In this document: positions 46,543 through 55,656 of the stretch, one piece after another
Numbering within the stretch: the stretch's first letter is position 1
Layout of the letters: each line of letters begins with the position of its first letter
From: Escherichia albertii NBRC 107761 = DSM 17582
Lineage (GTDB): Bacteria > Pseudomonadota > Gammaproteobacteria > Enterobacterales > Enterobacteriaceae
Direction: 5' to 3'
DNA length: 56,397 nt
Assembly (NCBI RefSeq): GCF_000759775.1
Contig: NZ_BBMY01000017.1
Coordinates: 1-56,397, forward strand
Position numbers and translations under genes: made by a program
The notes under the pieces: generated by a model
Database searches by the model: none
What the model was told of the DNA's origin: nothing
What the model saw: the letters and a program-made list of their open reading frames with translations, nothing else

Positions 46543-46690
46543 TATTTTCTCCAGGGTGAATAATACCCTCCCCATAAAAATGAATGAGGAATTTTCAGGT
46601 ATATTCAGATATGACGAATCTACATCACGAAATAAATTCCGTAATGAAGTCAGGGGGATTAATATCCCCCATTATCGGTTAATTCTGTTC
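46543..46690. promoter_or_regulatory. Region before the efflux operon
   Basis: This 148-bp gap between the TetR-type gene and the adaptor gene, both minus strand, should contain the operon promoter. A hairpin GGGGGAT/ATCCCCC (46653-46670) lies just beyond the tetR-type stop. The 18-bp operator palindrome seen at 47283 is not repeated here in recognisable form. Confidence 0.4.
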
Positions 46691-47257
46691 TTATTTGTTT
46701 ATCAACATACTAATAATACCCTGATATATTTCCTGCAAATGTTGAGGATCGCTTTTTTGCGGCGTCAAGCGACGATAAACCGTACCTTCCATCATGGTGG
46801 CAAGCACCTCCACACAGCAACCAATGTGTTCATCGCTAAGATGGGGATGCATTCTTTTCATGTGAGCACAGCCATTAGCGAACATTCTGGCATCCGCCTC
46901 TTCGAGCATTGCCATCACCCGCGGGTTACGTGTTGCCTCTGCGGCCACTTCCAGCATTAAGGCGTCATCGTCTTCGTTTAAGGATTTCCGCCAGGCAAGG
47001 ACTTCCGGGAAGTGATCGGTACGTGCGTCAATATCCATCTGGGCAATACGAAAGTCGATGATACGGCGGACCATCTCTTCAATGATGGCATCTTTATTAG
47101 CGAAGTAACGGTAAATCTGCCCAACGCTAAGCTGAGCTTCGCTGGCAATTTGCGACATACTGGCGGCATGAAAACCATAGCGACGAAAGCACCGACGGGC
47201 GGCGTTGATGATTTCATCCTGACGCTGTTTATGACGTATCTCCAGCTTGCTGTTCAT
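46691..47257 (-). CDS. TetR/AcrR-family regulator of the efflux operon
   Basis: A 188-residue TetR-family repressor. The N-terminal helix-turn-helix ARRCFRRYGFHAASMSQIASEAQLSVGQIYRYFANKDAIIEEMV fits AcrR-like proteins, followed by a helical ligand domain. The start at 47257 is preferred because it has GGAG 7 bases upstream; the in-frame ATG at 47278 does not. It lies directly ahead of the RND operon on the same strand, and a perfect palindrome 26 bp upstream is its probable operator. Confidence 0.88.
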   Translation of the reverse strand: MNSKLEIRHKQRQDEIINAARRCFRRYGFHAASMSQIASEAQLSVGQIYRYFANKDAIIEEMVRRIIDFRIAQMDIDARTDHFPEVLAWRKSLNEDDDALMLEVAAEATRNPRVMAMLEEADARMFANGCAHMKRMHPHLSDEHIGCCVEVLATMMEGTVYRRLTPQKSDPQHLQEIYQGIISMLINK

Positions 47258-47282
47258 CTTTATCTCCAGGCCTTTCATCTGG

Positions 47283-47300
47283 TGAGAATGATCATTCTCA
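47283..47300. promoter_or_regulatory. Perfect 18-bp palindrome, candidate TetR operator
   Basis: TGAGAATGATCATTCTCA is a perfect inverted repeat 26 bp upstream of the TetR-type start codon, the usual place and size for an autoregulatory TetR-family operator. Confidence 0.7.
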
Positions 47301-47780
47301 TTTTTAGCTAATTATACGTTTCTCCAAAGCAATGGAAAGTATTTTTATCTTATTCATGGCGCATATTCTGATAATGAAGAGATTATGGAGATTCTGTGAA
47401 GATGGTTGACAATATTAAATTCATGTCTGTTCGTGAGAAAAAATTAATAGCGACCTGTTGTCGCCAGATAATTAATCACCTTGACGCAACAAATTCCGGG
47501 ACAGATAAAACTGTTTAGTTTGCCGGATGTCATATATATACATTGCTGAATAGTTCGTCAGATTTCATGGGATATTTCCACAATCTGACCATGCTGGCAC
47601 CAAAGTCAGATAAAGCAAAATGTTCTGTAGCGCGACTTCTTCTCCTGTACTGAAAGAGCAACTATAGCCACCTACAGCCAGGTTGATTATAATAACCGTT
47701 TATCTGTTCGTACTGTTTACTAAAACGACGAATCGCCTGATTTTCAGGCACGACAAGCATCAACAATAAGGATTAAAGCT
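47301..47780. other. Intergenic region before fabI, no gene seen
   Basis: This 480-bp stretch lies between divergent genes. It is AT-rich with no credible frame. It should contain the fabI promoter (the ribosome site AATAAGGA precedes the ATG) and the promoter of the TetR-type gene; neither was resolved with certainty. Confidence 0.5.
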
Positions 47781-48569
47781 ATGGGTTTTCTTTCCGGTAA
47801 GCGCATTCTGATAACCGGTGTTGCCAGCAAACTGTCCATCGCCTACGGTATCGCTCAGGCGATGCACCGCGAAGGAGCGGAACTGGCATTCACCTACCAG
47901 AACGATAAACTGAAAGGCCGCGTAGAAGAATTTGCCGCTCAACTGGGTTCTGACATCGTTCTGCAGTGCGATGTTGCCGAAGATGCCAGCATTGACACCA
48001 TGTTCGCTGAGCTGGGTAAAGTTTGGCCGAAATTTGACGGTTTTGTACACTCCATTGGTTTTGCGCCGGGCGATCAGCTTGATGGCGACTATGTAAACGC
48101 CGTTACCCGTGAAGGCTTTAAAATTGCCCACGACATCAGCTCTTACAGCTTCGTTGCGATGGCAAAAGCTTGCCGTTCCATGCTGAATCCGGGGTCTGCC
48201 CTGCTGACCCTGTCCTATCTGGGCGCTGAACGCGCTATCCCGAACTACAACGTGATGGGCCTGGCGAAAGCGTCTCTGGAAGCAAACGTGCGTTATATGG
48301 CTAATGCAATGGGCCCGGAAGGCGTGCGTGTTAACGCTATTTCTGCTGGTCCTATCCGTACTCTGGCCGCTTCCGGCATCAAAGACTTCCGTAAAATGCT
48401 GGCGCATTGCGAAGCGGTTACGCCGATTCGTCGTACCGTTACCATTGAAGATGTGGGTAACTCCGCCGCATTCCTGTGCTCCGATCTCTCTGCAGGTATC
48501 TCCGGCGAAGTGGTTCACGTTGACGGCGGTTTCAGCATCGCGGCAATGAACGAACTGGAACTGAAATAA
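47781..48569 (+). CDS. fabI: Enoyl-[acyl-carrier-protein] reductase FabI
   Basis: FabI is the essential NADH-dependent enoyl-ACP reductase closing each fatty-acid elongation cycle, and the target of triclosan. The 262-residue short-chain-reductase-fold protein has catalytic Tyr156 and Lys163 (YNVMGLAK) and the second tyrosine Tyr146. Triclosan-contact residue Gly93 is unchanged (SIGFAPG), so no target-site resistance is predicted. A large antisense frame on the minus strand is a shadow. Confidence 0.98.
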   Translation: MGFLSGKRILITGVASKLSIAYGIAQAMHREGAELAFTYQNDKLKGRVEEFAAQLGSDIVLQCDVAEDASIDTMFAELGKVWPKFDGFVHSIGFAPGDQLDGDYVNAVTREGFKIAHDISSYSFVAMAKACRSMLNPGSALLTLSYLGAERAIPNYNVMGLAKASLEANVRYMANAMGPEGVRVNAISAGPIRTLAASGIKDFRKMLAHCEAVTPIRRTVTIEDVGNSAAFLCSDLSAGISGEVVHVDGGFSIAAMNELELK

Positions 48570-48587
48570 TCGTTCTTTTCGTCTCTT

Positions 48588-48613
48588 CGGGCGGCGCTCT
48601 GTCGCCCGTTTTC
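48588..48613 (+). terminator. Terminator after fabI
   Basis: CGGGCG (48588-48593) pairs with CGCCCG (48603-48608) and is followed by TTTTC, 19 bases past the fabI stop. Confidence 0.8.
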
Positions 48614-48712
48614 TCTGTTATACCTTTCTGATATTTGTTATCGCCGATCAATCTTTCTCCCCTGCCCGCCTTGCGTCAGGATAACGATTTCCGTTATGAC
48701 CAAGGAACGCCC

Positions 48713-49840
48713 ATGGAACAGCGCCACAGTTCAGGCAAAAGCCACTGGTATCACGAAACCCAATCCAGTACTCTGGAATACGACGTTCAGCCGCTGGTGC
48801 CCGACGCGGCAAAAGTAAGCGCTCCTTTTCTGCTCGACGTGATCCTCGAGGAAGAAACGTTGATTCCCTTTCATTCATGGCTGACGCCCGCACGTGCTCT
48901 TGCGGTGAAGTTGTTTCCTGACCAACTTGCAGTGACTCACCCACAAACTTTTACCGCCTATGAACGCCTGTCGACCGCTCTGACAGTTGCCCAGGTCTGC
49001 GGCGTCCAGCGATTGTGCAATTACTATTCCGCGCGGCTGACGCCGCTTCCGGGGCCAGACTCCTCAAGAGAAAGCAATCGCCGACTGGCGCAAATTACAC
49101 AATATGCCCGTCAGTTAGCTGGTTCTCCATCCATTATTGATGAACGTTCTCGCCAGCATCTTAACGATGTCGGGCTGACAGCATGGGACTGTGTGTCCAT
49201 TAATCAGATTATTGGTTTTATCGGTTTTCAGGCGCGGGTAATTACTACTTTTCAGGCCAGCCTCGGGGAAACCGTTCGTCGGTTACCCGGTCTGGAGCTA
49301 CAAAACTACGCCGACGCGTCACTTTTTGCTGACGTATCAACTCGCTGGCGTACCTGCTACAAAATAGAGGACGCATCTGAAGTGCGAGAGATACAGACGA
49401 CAACAGAGCTTCATCGACTGGCCGAAACACTGAATCTCCACCCTGCTTCACTTTCTCTGTTAGGAAAGCTACTCTCCAGCACGTTGGCCAACGAAAAGTC
49501 TGGCCACCAGCTTGCCGCGTTATTAAGTGCACGAATTAATGGCAGCGTCGATTGTTTTAACACTATTGCCTATTCAGCTGTTGAATATAAAGAAGCTATC
49601 GCCGTCCTGCGTAAGAGCGAAAACGAAATTAACCAGTGGACTGACCGCCATCCTGTTGAGCGCACCGCCATTCAGGCGATACAATGGCTGACCCGAGCAC
49701 CCGATCGCTTTAGCGCCGCCCAGTTCAGCCTATTACTCGAACAAAAAACGTCATCAACGCAGGTTATTAATCTGCTGGTATGGAGCGGGCTTTGTGGCTG
49801 GATAAATCGCTTAAAAATCGCGTTGGGTGAGACAGATTAA
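48713..49840 (+). CDS. yciW: YciW, putative peroxidase-like/oxidoreductase protein
   Basis: YciW is a 375-residue soluble protein of uncertain function. In K-12 it is linked to cysteine metabolism and CysB control, and part of it is related to carboxymuconolactone decarboxylase/AhpD-type folds. The chain runs from [19 protein letters not shown] to a conserved [15 protein letters not shown] tail. The central and C-terminal third diverges more from K-12 than the surrounding genes. The start is chosen for AAGGA and family length; a 26-codon extension exists. It lies between fabI and rnb. Confidence 0.9.
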   Translation: MEQRHSSGKSHWYHETQSSTLEYDVQPLVPDAAKVSAPFLLDVILEEETLIPFHSWLTPARALAVKLFPDQLAVTHPQTFTAYERLSTALTVAQVCGVQRLCNYYSARLTPLPGPDSSRESNRRLAQITQYARQLAGSPSIIDERSRQHLNDVGLTAWDCVSINQIIGFIGFQARVITTFQASLGETVRRLPGLELQNYADASLFADVSTRWRTCYKIEDASEVREIQTTTELHRLAETLNLHPASLSLLGKLLSSTLANEKSGHQLAALLSARINGSVDCFNTIAYSAVEYKEAIAVLRKSENEINQWTDRHPVERTAIQAIQWLTRAPDRFSAAQFSLLLEQKTSSTQVINLLVWSGLCGWINRLKIALGETD

Positions 49841-49907
49841 CCTTGCCGCGTCAGACAGATTCGCGTAAAACTGTCAGCCGCTCTAATGGCCACCAAAATA
49901 GACAATT

Positions 49908-51842
49908 ATGTTTCAGGACAACCCGCTGCTAGCGCAGCTTAAACAGCAACTGCATTCCCAGACGCCCCGCGCTGAAGGGGTGGTAAAAGCCACAGAAAAA
50001 GGCTTTGGCTTCCTGGAAGTCGACGCGCAAAAAAGTTATTTCATTCCGCCGCCGCAAATGAAAAAAGTCATGCATGGCGACAGAATTATCGCGGTGATCC
50101 ACAGCGAAAAAGATCGTGAATCCGCAGAACCAGAAGAACTGGTTGAACCGTTTTTGACCCGCTTCGTCGGTAAAATTCAGGGCAAGAATGACCGCCTGGC
50201 CATCGTCCCTGATCATCCATTATTGAAAGATGCTATTCCTTGCCGTGCGGCCCGTGGTCTGACTCACGAGTTTAAAGAAGGCGACTGGGCGGTTGCTGAA
50301 ATGCGCCGCCATCCGCTAAAAGGCGATCGTTCCTTCTATGCGGAATTGACGCAATATATCACCTTCGGCAACGACCATTTTGTGCCGTGGTGGGTCACTC
50401 TGGCACGCCATAATCTGGAAAAAGAAGCGCCAGATGGTGTTGCTACCGAAATGCTGGATGAAGGTCTGGTGCGTGAAGATCTGACCTCGCTGGATTTTGT
50501 CACCATCGACAGCGCCAGTACGGAAGATATGGATGACGCCCTCTTCGCCAGGACATTGCCGGATAACAAGCTGCAACTGATTGTGGCGATCGCCGACCCA
50601 ACCGCGTGGATTGCGGAAGGCAGCAAGCTGGATAAAGCCGCGAAAATTCGCGCATTCACCAACTACCTGCCGGGCTTCAACATTCCAATGCTGCCGCGTG
50701 AGCTTTCTGACGATCTCTGCTCATTGCGTGCCAATGAGGTACGTCCGGCACTGGCATGTCGGATGACGCTGTCCGCTGATGGCAGCATTGAAGATGACAT
50801 CGAATTTTTTGCCGCTACTATCGAATCCAAAGCCAAACTGGTTTATGACCAGGTTTCTGACTGGCTGGAAAACACCGGTGACTGGCAGCCAGAAAGCGAC
50901 GCAATTGCTGAACAAATTCGCCTGTTAGCGCAAATTTGCCAGCGCCGCGGCGAATGGCGTCATAACCACGCGCTGGTATTTAAAGATCGCCCGGATTACC
51001 GTTTTATCCTCGGTGAAAAAGGTGAAGTACTGGATATCGTTGCCGAACCACGTCGTATTGCTAATCGTATCGTCGAAGAAGCGATGATCGCCGCCAATAT
51101 TTGTGCGGCCCGCGTACTGCGCGATAAACTTGGCTTTGGCATCTATAACGTGCATATGGGCTTCGATCCAGCTAATGCCGACGCGCTGGCAGCGCTGCTG
51201 AAAACGCACGGCCTGCATGTCGATGCTGAAGAAGTGCTTACGCTGGATGGTTTCTGTAAACTACGTCGTGAACTGGATGCACAACCGACCGGTTTCCTCG
51301 ACAGCCGCATCCGTCGTTTCCAGTCTTTTGCAGAAATCAGTACCGAACCTGGTCCTCACTTTGGCCTCGGTCTGGAAGCATATGCCACCTGGACTTCGCC
51401 GATTCGTAAGTATGGCGATATGATCAACCATCGTCTGCTGAAAGCCGTCATTAAAGGTGAAACGGCGACACGTCCGCAGGATGAGATCACTGTCCAAATG
51501 GCAGAGCGTCGTCGTCTCAACCGAATGGCGGAGCGTGATGTCGGTGATTGGCTGTACGCTCGTTTCCTGAAAGACAAGGCGGGGACTGATACTCGTTTTG
51601 CGGCGGAAATCGTCGATATCAGCCGTGGTGGTATGCGTGTGCGTCTGATCGACAATGGCGCTATTGCCTTTATTCCGGCACCATTCTTACACGCTGTACG
51701 CGACGAATTGGTTTGCAGCCAGGAGAACGGCACCGTACAAATCAAAGGTGAAACGGTTTACAAGGTGACTGACGTTATCGACGTCACTATTGCCGAAGTC
51801 CGCATAGAAACCCGCAGCATTATTGCTCGCCCGGTAGCATAA
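49908..51842 (+). CDS. rnb: Exoribonuclease II (RNase II)
   Basis: RNase II is a processive 3'-to-5' hydrolytic exoribonuclease that degrades unstructured RNA. The 644-residue protein has two N-terminal cold-shock domains (residues ~20-160), the RNB catalytic domain, and a C-terminal S1 domain (~560-640, [17 protein letters not shown]). Active-site aspartates Asp201, Asp207, Asp209 and Asp210 are present in [15 protein letters not shown]. It is followed by its own terminator and then pdeR (gmr), named for its effect on RNase II stability. Confidence 0.98.
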   Translation: MFQDNPLLAQLKQQLHSQTPRAEGVVKATEKGFGFLEVDAQKSYFIPPPQMKKVMHGDRIIAVIHSEKDRESAEPEELVEPFLTRFVGKIQGKNDRLAIVPDHPLLKDAIPCRAARGLTHEFKEGDWAVAEMRRHPLKGDRSFYAELTQYITFGNDHFVPWWVTLARHNLEKEAPDGVATEMLDEGLVREDLTSLDFVTIDSASTEDMDDALFARTLPDNKLQLIVAIADPTAWIAEGSKLDKAAKIRAFTNYLPGFNIPMLPRELSDDLCSLRANEVRPALACRMTLSADGSIEDDIEFFAATIESKAKLVYDQVSDWLENTGDWQPESDAIAEQIRLLAQICQRRGEWRHNHALVFKDRPDYRFILGEKGEVLDIVAEPRRIANRIVEEAMIAANICAARVLRDKLGFGIYNVHMGFDPANADALAALLKTHGLHVDAEEVLTLDGFCKLRRELDAQPTGFLDSRIRRFQSFAEISTEPGPHFGLGLEAYATWTSPIRKYGDMINHRLLKAVIKGETATRPQDEITVQMAERRRLNRMAERDVGDWLYARFLKDKAGTDTRFAAEIVDISRGGMRVRLIDNGAIAFIPAPFLHAVRDELVCSQENGTVQIKGETVYKVTDVIDVTIAEVRIETRSIIARPVA

Positions 51843-51852
51843 CCCCCTTTCG

Positions 51853-51885
51853 CGGCCCATTCATTACGGATGGGCCGTTTGTTTT
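51853..51885 (+). terminator. Terminator after rnb
   Basis: CGGCCCAT (51853-51860) pairs with ATGGGCCG (51870-51877), followed by TTTGTTTT, 11 bases past the rnb stop. Confidence 0.85.
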
Positions 51886-52076
51886 ACTCTCCCCTGCATT
51901 CTTTTATCCCCAACTTTTTTAACGGACTTTCGTTTGAAAACTGGCGTTTTTTCAAAACTGGATTACAAATAAATATATAAAAAAACAATGCGTTTAGCCG
52001 CCGTTAATTTTATGTAAGTCATGTTGGACCTTTCATTTAATTGCGGGGGACCGCGGTTAACCCGAGGGGAGGCATC

Positions 52077-54062
52077 ATGAAAACCGTTAGGGAGTCTACA
52101 ACGTTGTACAACTTTCTCGGATCGCACAACCCATACTGGCGTTTGTCGGAAAATAGTGATGTTTTACGTTTCTCCTGTAACGAAGCAACGGAACCAGAGC
52201 GAACTCTGCTGTTATCTGCGGAACAGGCTGCACGTATCAGGGAAATGACGGTCATCACGTCTGGTTTGATGATGAACTTAGTCGTCGAGGAGAGCGATCT
52301 CTCTGTTCATCTGGTAGGCCGTAAGATCAATAAGCGTGAATGGGCCGGGAATGCGTCTGCATGGCATGACACACCTGCGGTAGCCCGCGATTTATCGCAC
52401 GGACTATCCTTTGCTGAACAAGTGGTTTCTGAAGCGCATTCTGCAATTGTGATTCTGGACAGCCGGGGAAATATCCAACGTTTTAATCGGTTATGCGAAG
52501 AATATACCGGACTAAAAGAGCACGATGTCATTGGACAAAGCGTGTTTAAATTGTTTATGAATCGCCGCGAGGCTGCTATCTCACGGCGTAACAACAGTGG
52601 TTTTTTCCGTAGCGGCAACGCTTATGAAGTGGAACGCTGGGTACAGACGCGTAAAGGCCAGCGATTGTTTCTGTTCCGCAACAAATTCGTACATAGCGGT
52701 AGCGGTAAAAATGAAATCTATTTGATCTGCTCCGGCACCGATATCACCGAAGAGCGCCGTGCCCAGGAACGACTGCGAATTCTGGCTAACACTGATAGCA
52801 TCACCGGATTGCCGAATCGTAACGCAATGCAGGAGTTGATCGATAACGCCATTAAGCAGGCGGACGGCAACAAAGTTGGTGTGGTTTATCTTGATTTAGA
52901 CAATTTTAAAAAGGTAAATGATGCCTACGGACACGTGTTTGGCGATCAGTTATTACGCGAGGTTTCACTAGCTATTTTAAGCTGCCTTGAGCAGGATCAG
53001 GTACTGGCACGCCTAGGCGGCGATGAATTTCTGATACTCGCGCCAAACACCTCGCAAAGCGCGTTAGAAGCGATGGCGTCGCGCATTTTAACCCGTCTTC
53101 GCCAGCCCTTCAGTATTGGTTTAATTGAAGTCTATACTGGCTGTTCAGTCGGCATTTCACTTTCTCCACAACATGGTATGGATAGTGCAGCCATTATTCG
53201 CCATGCCGATACGGCAATGTACACGGCGAAGGAAGGTGGTCGTGGGCAGTTTTGCGTTTTTTCTCCAGAAATGAATCAACGAGTATTTGAATATCTCTGG
53301 CTGGATACCAACCTGCGTAAAGCTCTGGAAAACAATCAGTTAGTCATTCACTATCAACCCAAAATCACCTGGCGCGGTGAAGTGCGAAGTCTGGAAGCAT
53401 TGGTGCGCTGGCAATCGCCCGAACGTGGATTGATTCCACCGCTGGACTTTATTTCCTACGCCGAAGAGTCCGGGCTAATTGTCCCTTTAGGCCGTTGGGT
53501 TATTCTTGATGTCGTACGCCAGGTGGCGAAGTGGCGGGATAAAGGCATCAACCTGCGAGTAGCGGTGAACATCTCTGCGCGGCAACTTGCCGATCAAACC
53601 ATTTTCACCGACCTTAAACAGGTCCTTCAGGAACTTAAATTTGAATACTGCCCTATTGATGTCGAGCTAACCGAAAGTTGTCTGATTGAAAATGATGAAC
53701 TGGCGCTGTCCGTTATTCAGCAATTTAGCCAGTTAGGGGCGCAAGTACATCTGGATGATTTCGGCACCGGCTACTCTTCGCTTTCTCAACTGGCGCGCTT
53801 CCCTATCGACGCCATAAAACTCGATCAGATTTTTGTCCGTGATATTTACAAACAGCCGGTTTCGCAATCGCTGGTACGTGCGATCGTTGCCGTAGCCCAG
53901 GCGCTGAATCTTCAGGTGATTGCGGAGGGGGTAGAAAGCGCAAAAGAAGACGCCTTTTTAACCAAAAATGGCATCAATGAGAGGCAAGGTTTCTTGTTTG
54001 CAAAACCGATGCCCGCTGTCGCTTTTGAACGCTGGTATAAACGTTATCTGAAACGTGCATAA
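52077..54062 (+). CDS. pdeR: Cyclic-di-GMP phosphodiesterase PdeR (Gmr, YciR)
   Basis: PdeR is a PAS-GGDEF-EAL protein. It degrades c-di-GMP and, as a trigger enzyme, holds DgcM and MlrA inactive until DgcE raises c-di-GMP, thereby gating csgD and curli. The 661-residue chain has a PAS domain (~110-230, EAHSAIVILDSRGNIQRFNRLCEEYTG), a GGDEF domain with intact RLGGDEF, and an EAL domain beginning EALVRW with downstream DDFGTGYSS and EGVES. Start MKTVRESTT follows GAGGGGAGG. Its partner dgcM and the sRNA McaS lie at the other end of this window. Confidence 0.97.
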   Translation: MKTVRESTTLYNFLGSHNPYWRLSENSDVLRFSCNEATEPERTLLLSAEQAARIREMTVITSGLMMNLVVEESDLSVHLVGRKINKREWAGNASAWHDTPAVARDLSHGLSFAEQVVSEAHSAIVILDSRGNIQRFNRLCEEYTGLKEHDVIGQSVFKLFMNRREAAISRRNNSGFFRSGNAYEVERWVQTRKGQRLFLFRNKFVHSGSGKNEIYLICSGTDITEERRAQERLRILANTDSITGLPNRNAMQELIDNAIKQADGNKVGVVYLDLDNFKKVNDAYGHVFGDQLLREVSLAILSCLEQDQVLARLGGDEFLILAPNTSQSALEAMASRILTRLRQPFSIGLIEVYTGCSVGISLSPQHGMDSAAIIRHADTAMYTAKEGGRGQFCVFSPEMNQRVFEYLWLDTNLRKALENNQLVIHYQPKITWRGEVRSLEALVRWQSPERGLIPPLDFISYAEESGLIVPLGRWVILDVVRQVAKWRDKGINLRVAVNISARQLADQTIFTDLKQVLQELKFEYCPIDVELTESCLIENDELALSVIQQFSQLGAQVHLDDFGTGYSSLSQLARFPIDAIKLDQIFVRDIYKQPVSQSLVRAIVAVAQALNLQVIAEGVESAKEDAFLTKNGINERQGFLFAKPMPAVAFERWYKRYLKRA

Positions 54063-54133
54063 AAAAACGAACTCATATACTTAACGATATATAATCTCGC
54101 CACATATCGTATCCGCAAATGATAATTATGCTT

Positions 54134-54168
54134 TGCCGTTAATCACTTCTCTTTTAACGGCAATTTTT
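54134..54168 (+). terminator. Terminator after pdeR
   Basis: TGCCGTTAA (54134-54142) pairs perfectly with TTAACGGCA (54154-54162), followed by ATTTTTG. Confidence 0.85.
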
Positions 54169-54595
54169 GCATTATTCATTTTCACCTTTTGCCATAAGGA
54201 TGGCAAAATAACAAAAAATTGAAAATCATTATGTTATGGATGTTGTTGCTCAAATAACAGACTGAAAAACACGACAAAACTCTACATTTCGAGTCACTAT
54301 TAATCAATAAGTTAGGTGCGATTAGTGACCTGAGACAGAGCATTAGCACAAGGTGATTTTTTGTTTTCTTGCGCTAATTTTTGTCATCAAACATGTAGCA
54401 AATGTTGTGTATCTCCGTTTCGCCACGCCACATCATCACGCATTATGGCTATGTTTAAACAGGATCAATAAGAATAAAATATAAAGAACAACACAACCAC
54501 CAGACAATTAACTGTAAACATGACAACGACTAATTCCTTTTGTTACAATATAACTCTCCTCAAAATCTATCCATACTAGAGACAAGGAGTTTACT
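54169..54595. other. AT-rich junction between backbone and effector DNA
   Basis: No gene is seen. An imperfect dyad GTCACTATTAATC (54295-54307) with GATTAGTGAC (54320-54329) stands out. A promoter candidate for espJ is ATGACA (54520-54525) and TACAAT (54544-54549), 18 bp apart. In K-12 osmB follows pdeR, so the left border of the inserted prophage-type DNA should lie here, but no att repeat can be identified with one end visible. Confidence 0.5.
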
Positions 54596-55249
54596 ATGCC
54601 AATTATAAGAAGCTGCACATCATTAATTAATAACACATTAAAAAATGAAAAAACATCATATTCTCCAATAAAAACTGAGCAAACAGGAAAGATGTTAAAT
54701 AGAAAAATCTCTCCTGCAAACACTCCGGTAAAGTTATTATCATTCAGGAATGCTGATTTAACGGCTGAAAAAATCATTACAGAAAATGTGTTATCCATGT
54801 TTAGTATAACCCGAGATTGCCTTGCAGTAAGACTCCAGAGCAATCAATTCACTGACTTAAAAAACAAAACAATTCAAGGACATAAAAATACCGTTGCACA
54901 GGTTATTGACTGGTATAACCCACGTAAAAATGCTTTTGATATGACTACGGGCACACCAAGACGCTCTGCTGATATAGCAAAGGAAGAATCCAGAAACGCT
55001 CTAAATTTCATGATAATGGAAAAGAATATATTCAATGAAAAGATACTCAACAGCGATGCCAACCTACAAAAAAAATACAGCACAACAGAAAATAGTAGCT
55101 GGGTTGTAACCTCAATGGGCGAACTCCTTGATAAAGGTGCAAAGGTATACCCAGACATATCATGTTCTTTAAGATTGGGTGAACCATTCATCATTACACA
55201 CCCAGAATCAGTCAAGCTGGATGTTGACATATACCCACTCAAAAAATAA
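54596..55249 (+). CDS. espJ: Type III effector EspJ, Src-kinase-inhibiting ADP-ribosyltransferase
   Basis: EspJ is a LEE-T3SS-secreted effector of the HopF family. It modifies the catalytic glutamate of Src-family kinases by amidation/ADP-ribosylation and blocks receptor-mediated phagocytosis. The product is 217 residues, the family length. Both known catalytic residues fall at the expected numbers: Arg79 in ITRDCLAVRL and Asp187 in GAKVYPDISC. The ribosome site is AAGGAG. No apparatus, chaperone or phage gene is visible. In O157 espJ sits beside tccP/espFu in a prophage; here the next DNA is an IS remnant and nleH. Confidence 0.92.
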   Translation: MPIIRSCTSLINNTLKNEKTSYSPIKTEQTGKMLNRKISPANTPVKLLSFRNADLTAEKIITENVLSMFSITRDCLAVRLQSNQFTDLKNKTIQGHKNTVAQVIDWYNPRKNAFDMTTGTPRRSADIAKEESRNALNFMIMEKNIFNEKILNSDANLQKKYSTTENSSWVVTSMGELLDKGAKVYPDISCSLRLGEPFIITHPESVKLDVDIYPLKK

Positions 55250-55262
55250 CACTGAATATGAG

Positions 55263-55580
55263 GCTGTAAATAATTCTGTGTAACTGCCACCGTATTAAAG
55301 GTGATCGCGCAGACGGTCACCGAACTCGATAATAAAACGGCTCATCGCCAGCTGCCAGTTCTGGATCGGCATATTCCATTTTTTCGACGCATCCTTGATC
55401 GCCAGATAGATAACTTTTCGCACCGAGTCGTCAGTCGGGCACCTTTCGCTTCTTGATGGCTACCCGGAGCACGCTGTTCAGCGACTCGATAGCATTCGTT
55501 ATGTAGATGGCCTTGCGGATATCGGGCGGATAGTCGAAGAAGGTATTGAGATTTTCCCTGTGCGCCCGCCACCTTTTTTA
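55263..55580 (-). pseudogene. IS256-family transposase 3' fragment, frameshifted
   Basis: The minus strand encodes the end of an IS256-type transposase: HRENLNTFFDYPPDIRKAIY and ITNAIESLNSVLRVAIKKRK in one frame. After a two-base loss near the KKRKV codons, the end continues in another frame as DDSVRKVIYLAIKDASKKW and MSRFIIEFGDRL, with TAA at 55295-55297. The 5' two-thirds of the gene is missing. The outer end near 55263 is probably the terminal inverted repeat. It is a non-functional scar between the two effector genes. Confidence 0.82.
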
Positions 55581-55656
55581 CTAACTCATCTGTCGGAGAT
55601 ATCCTACATATTTTTATAACCCCATACATGTAACACGTCTACTACACCGGACAAAA

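Noticed and set aside
47760..48518. Long minus-strand open frame (252 residues) opposite fabI
   Set aside because: It mirrors fabI codon usage on the other strand, has no family resemblance or ribosome site, and fabI is certain.
47781..48569. Triclosan-resistant FabI allele
   Set aside because: Gly93 and the catalytic Tyr156/Lys163 are wild type.
55342..55629. 95-residue minus-strand frame between espJ and nleH as a new gene
   Set aside because: It is an out-of-frame reading of the decayed IS256-family transposase; the true frame shows transposase motifs.
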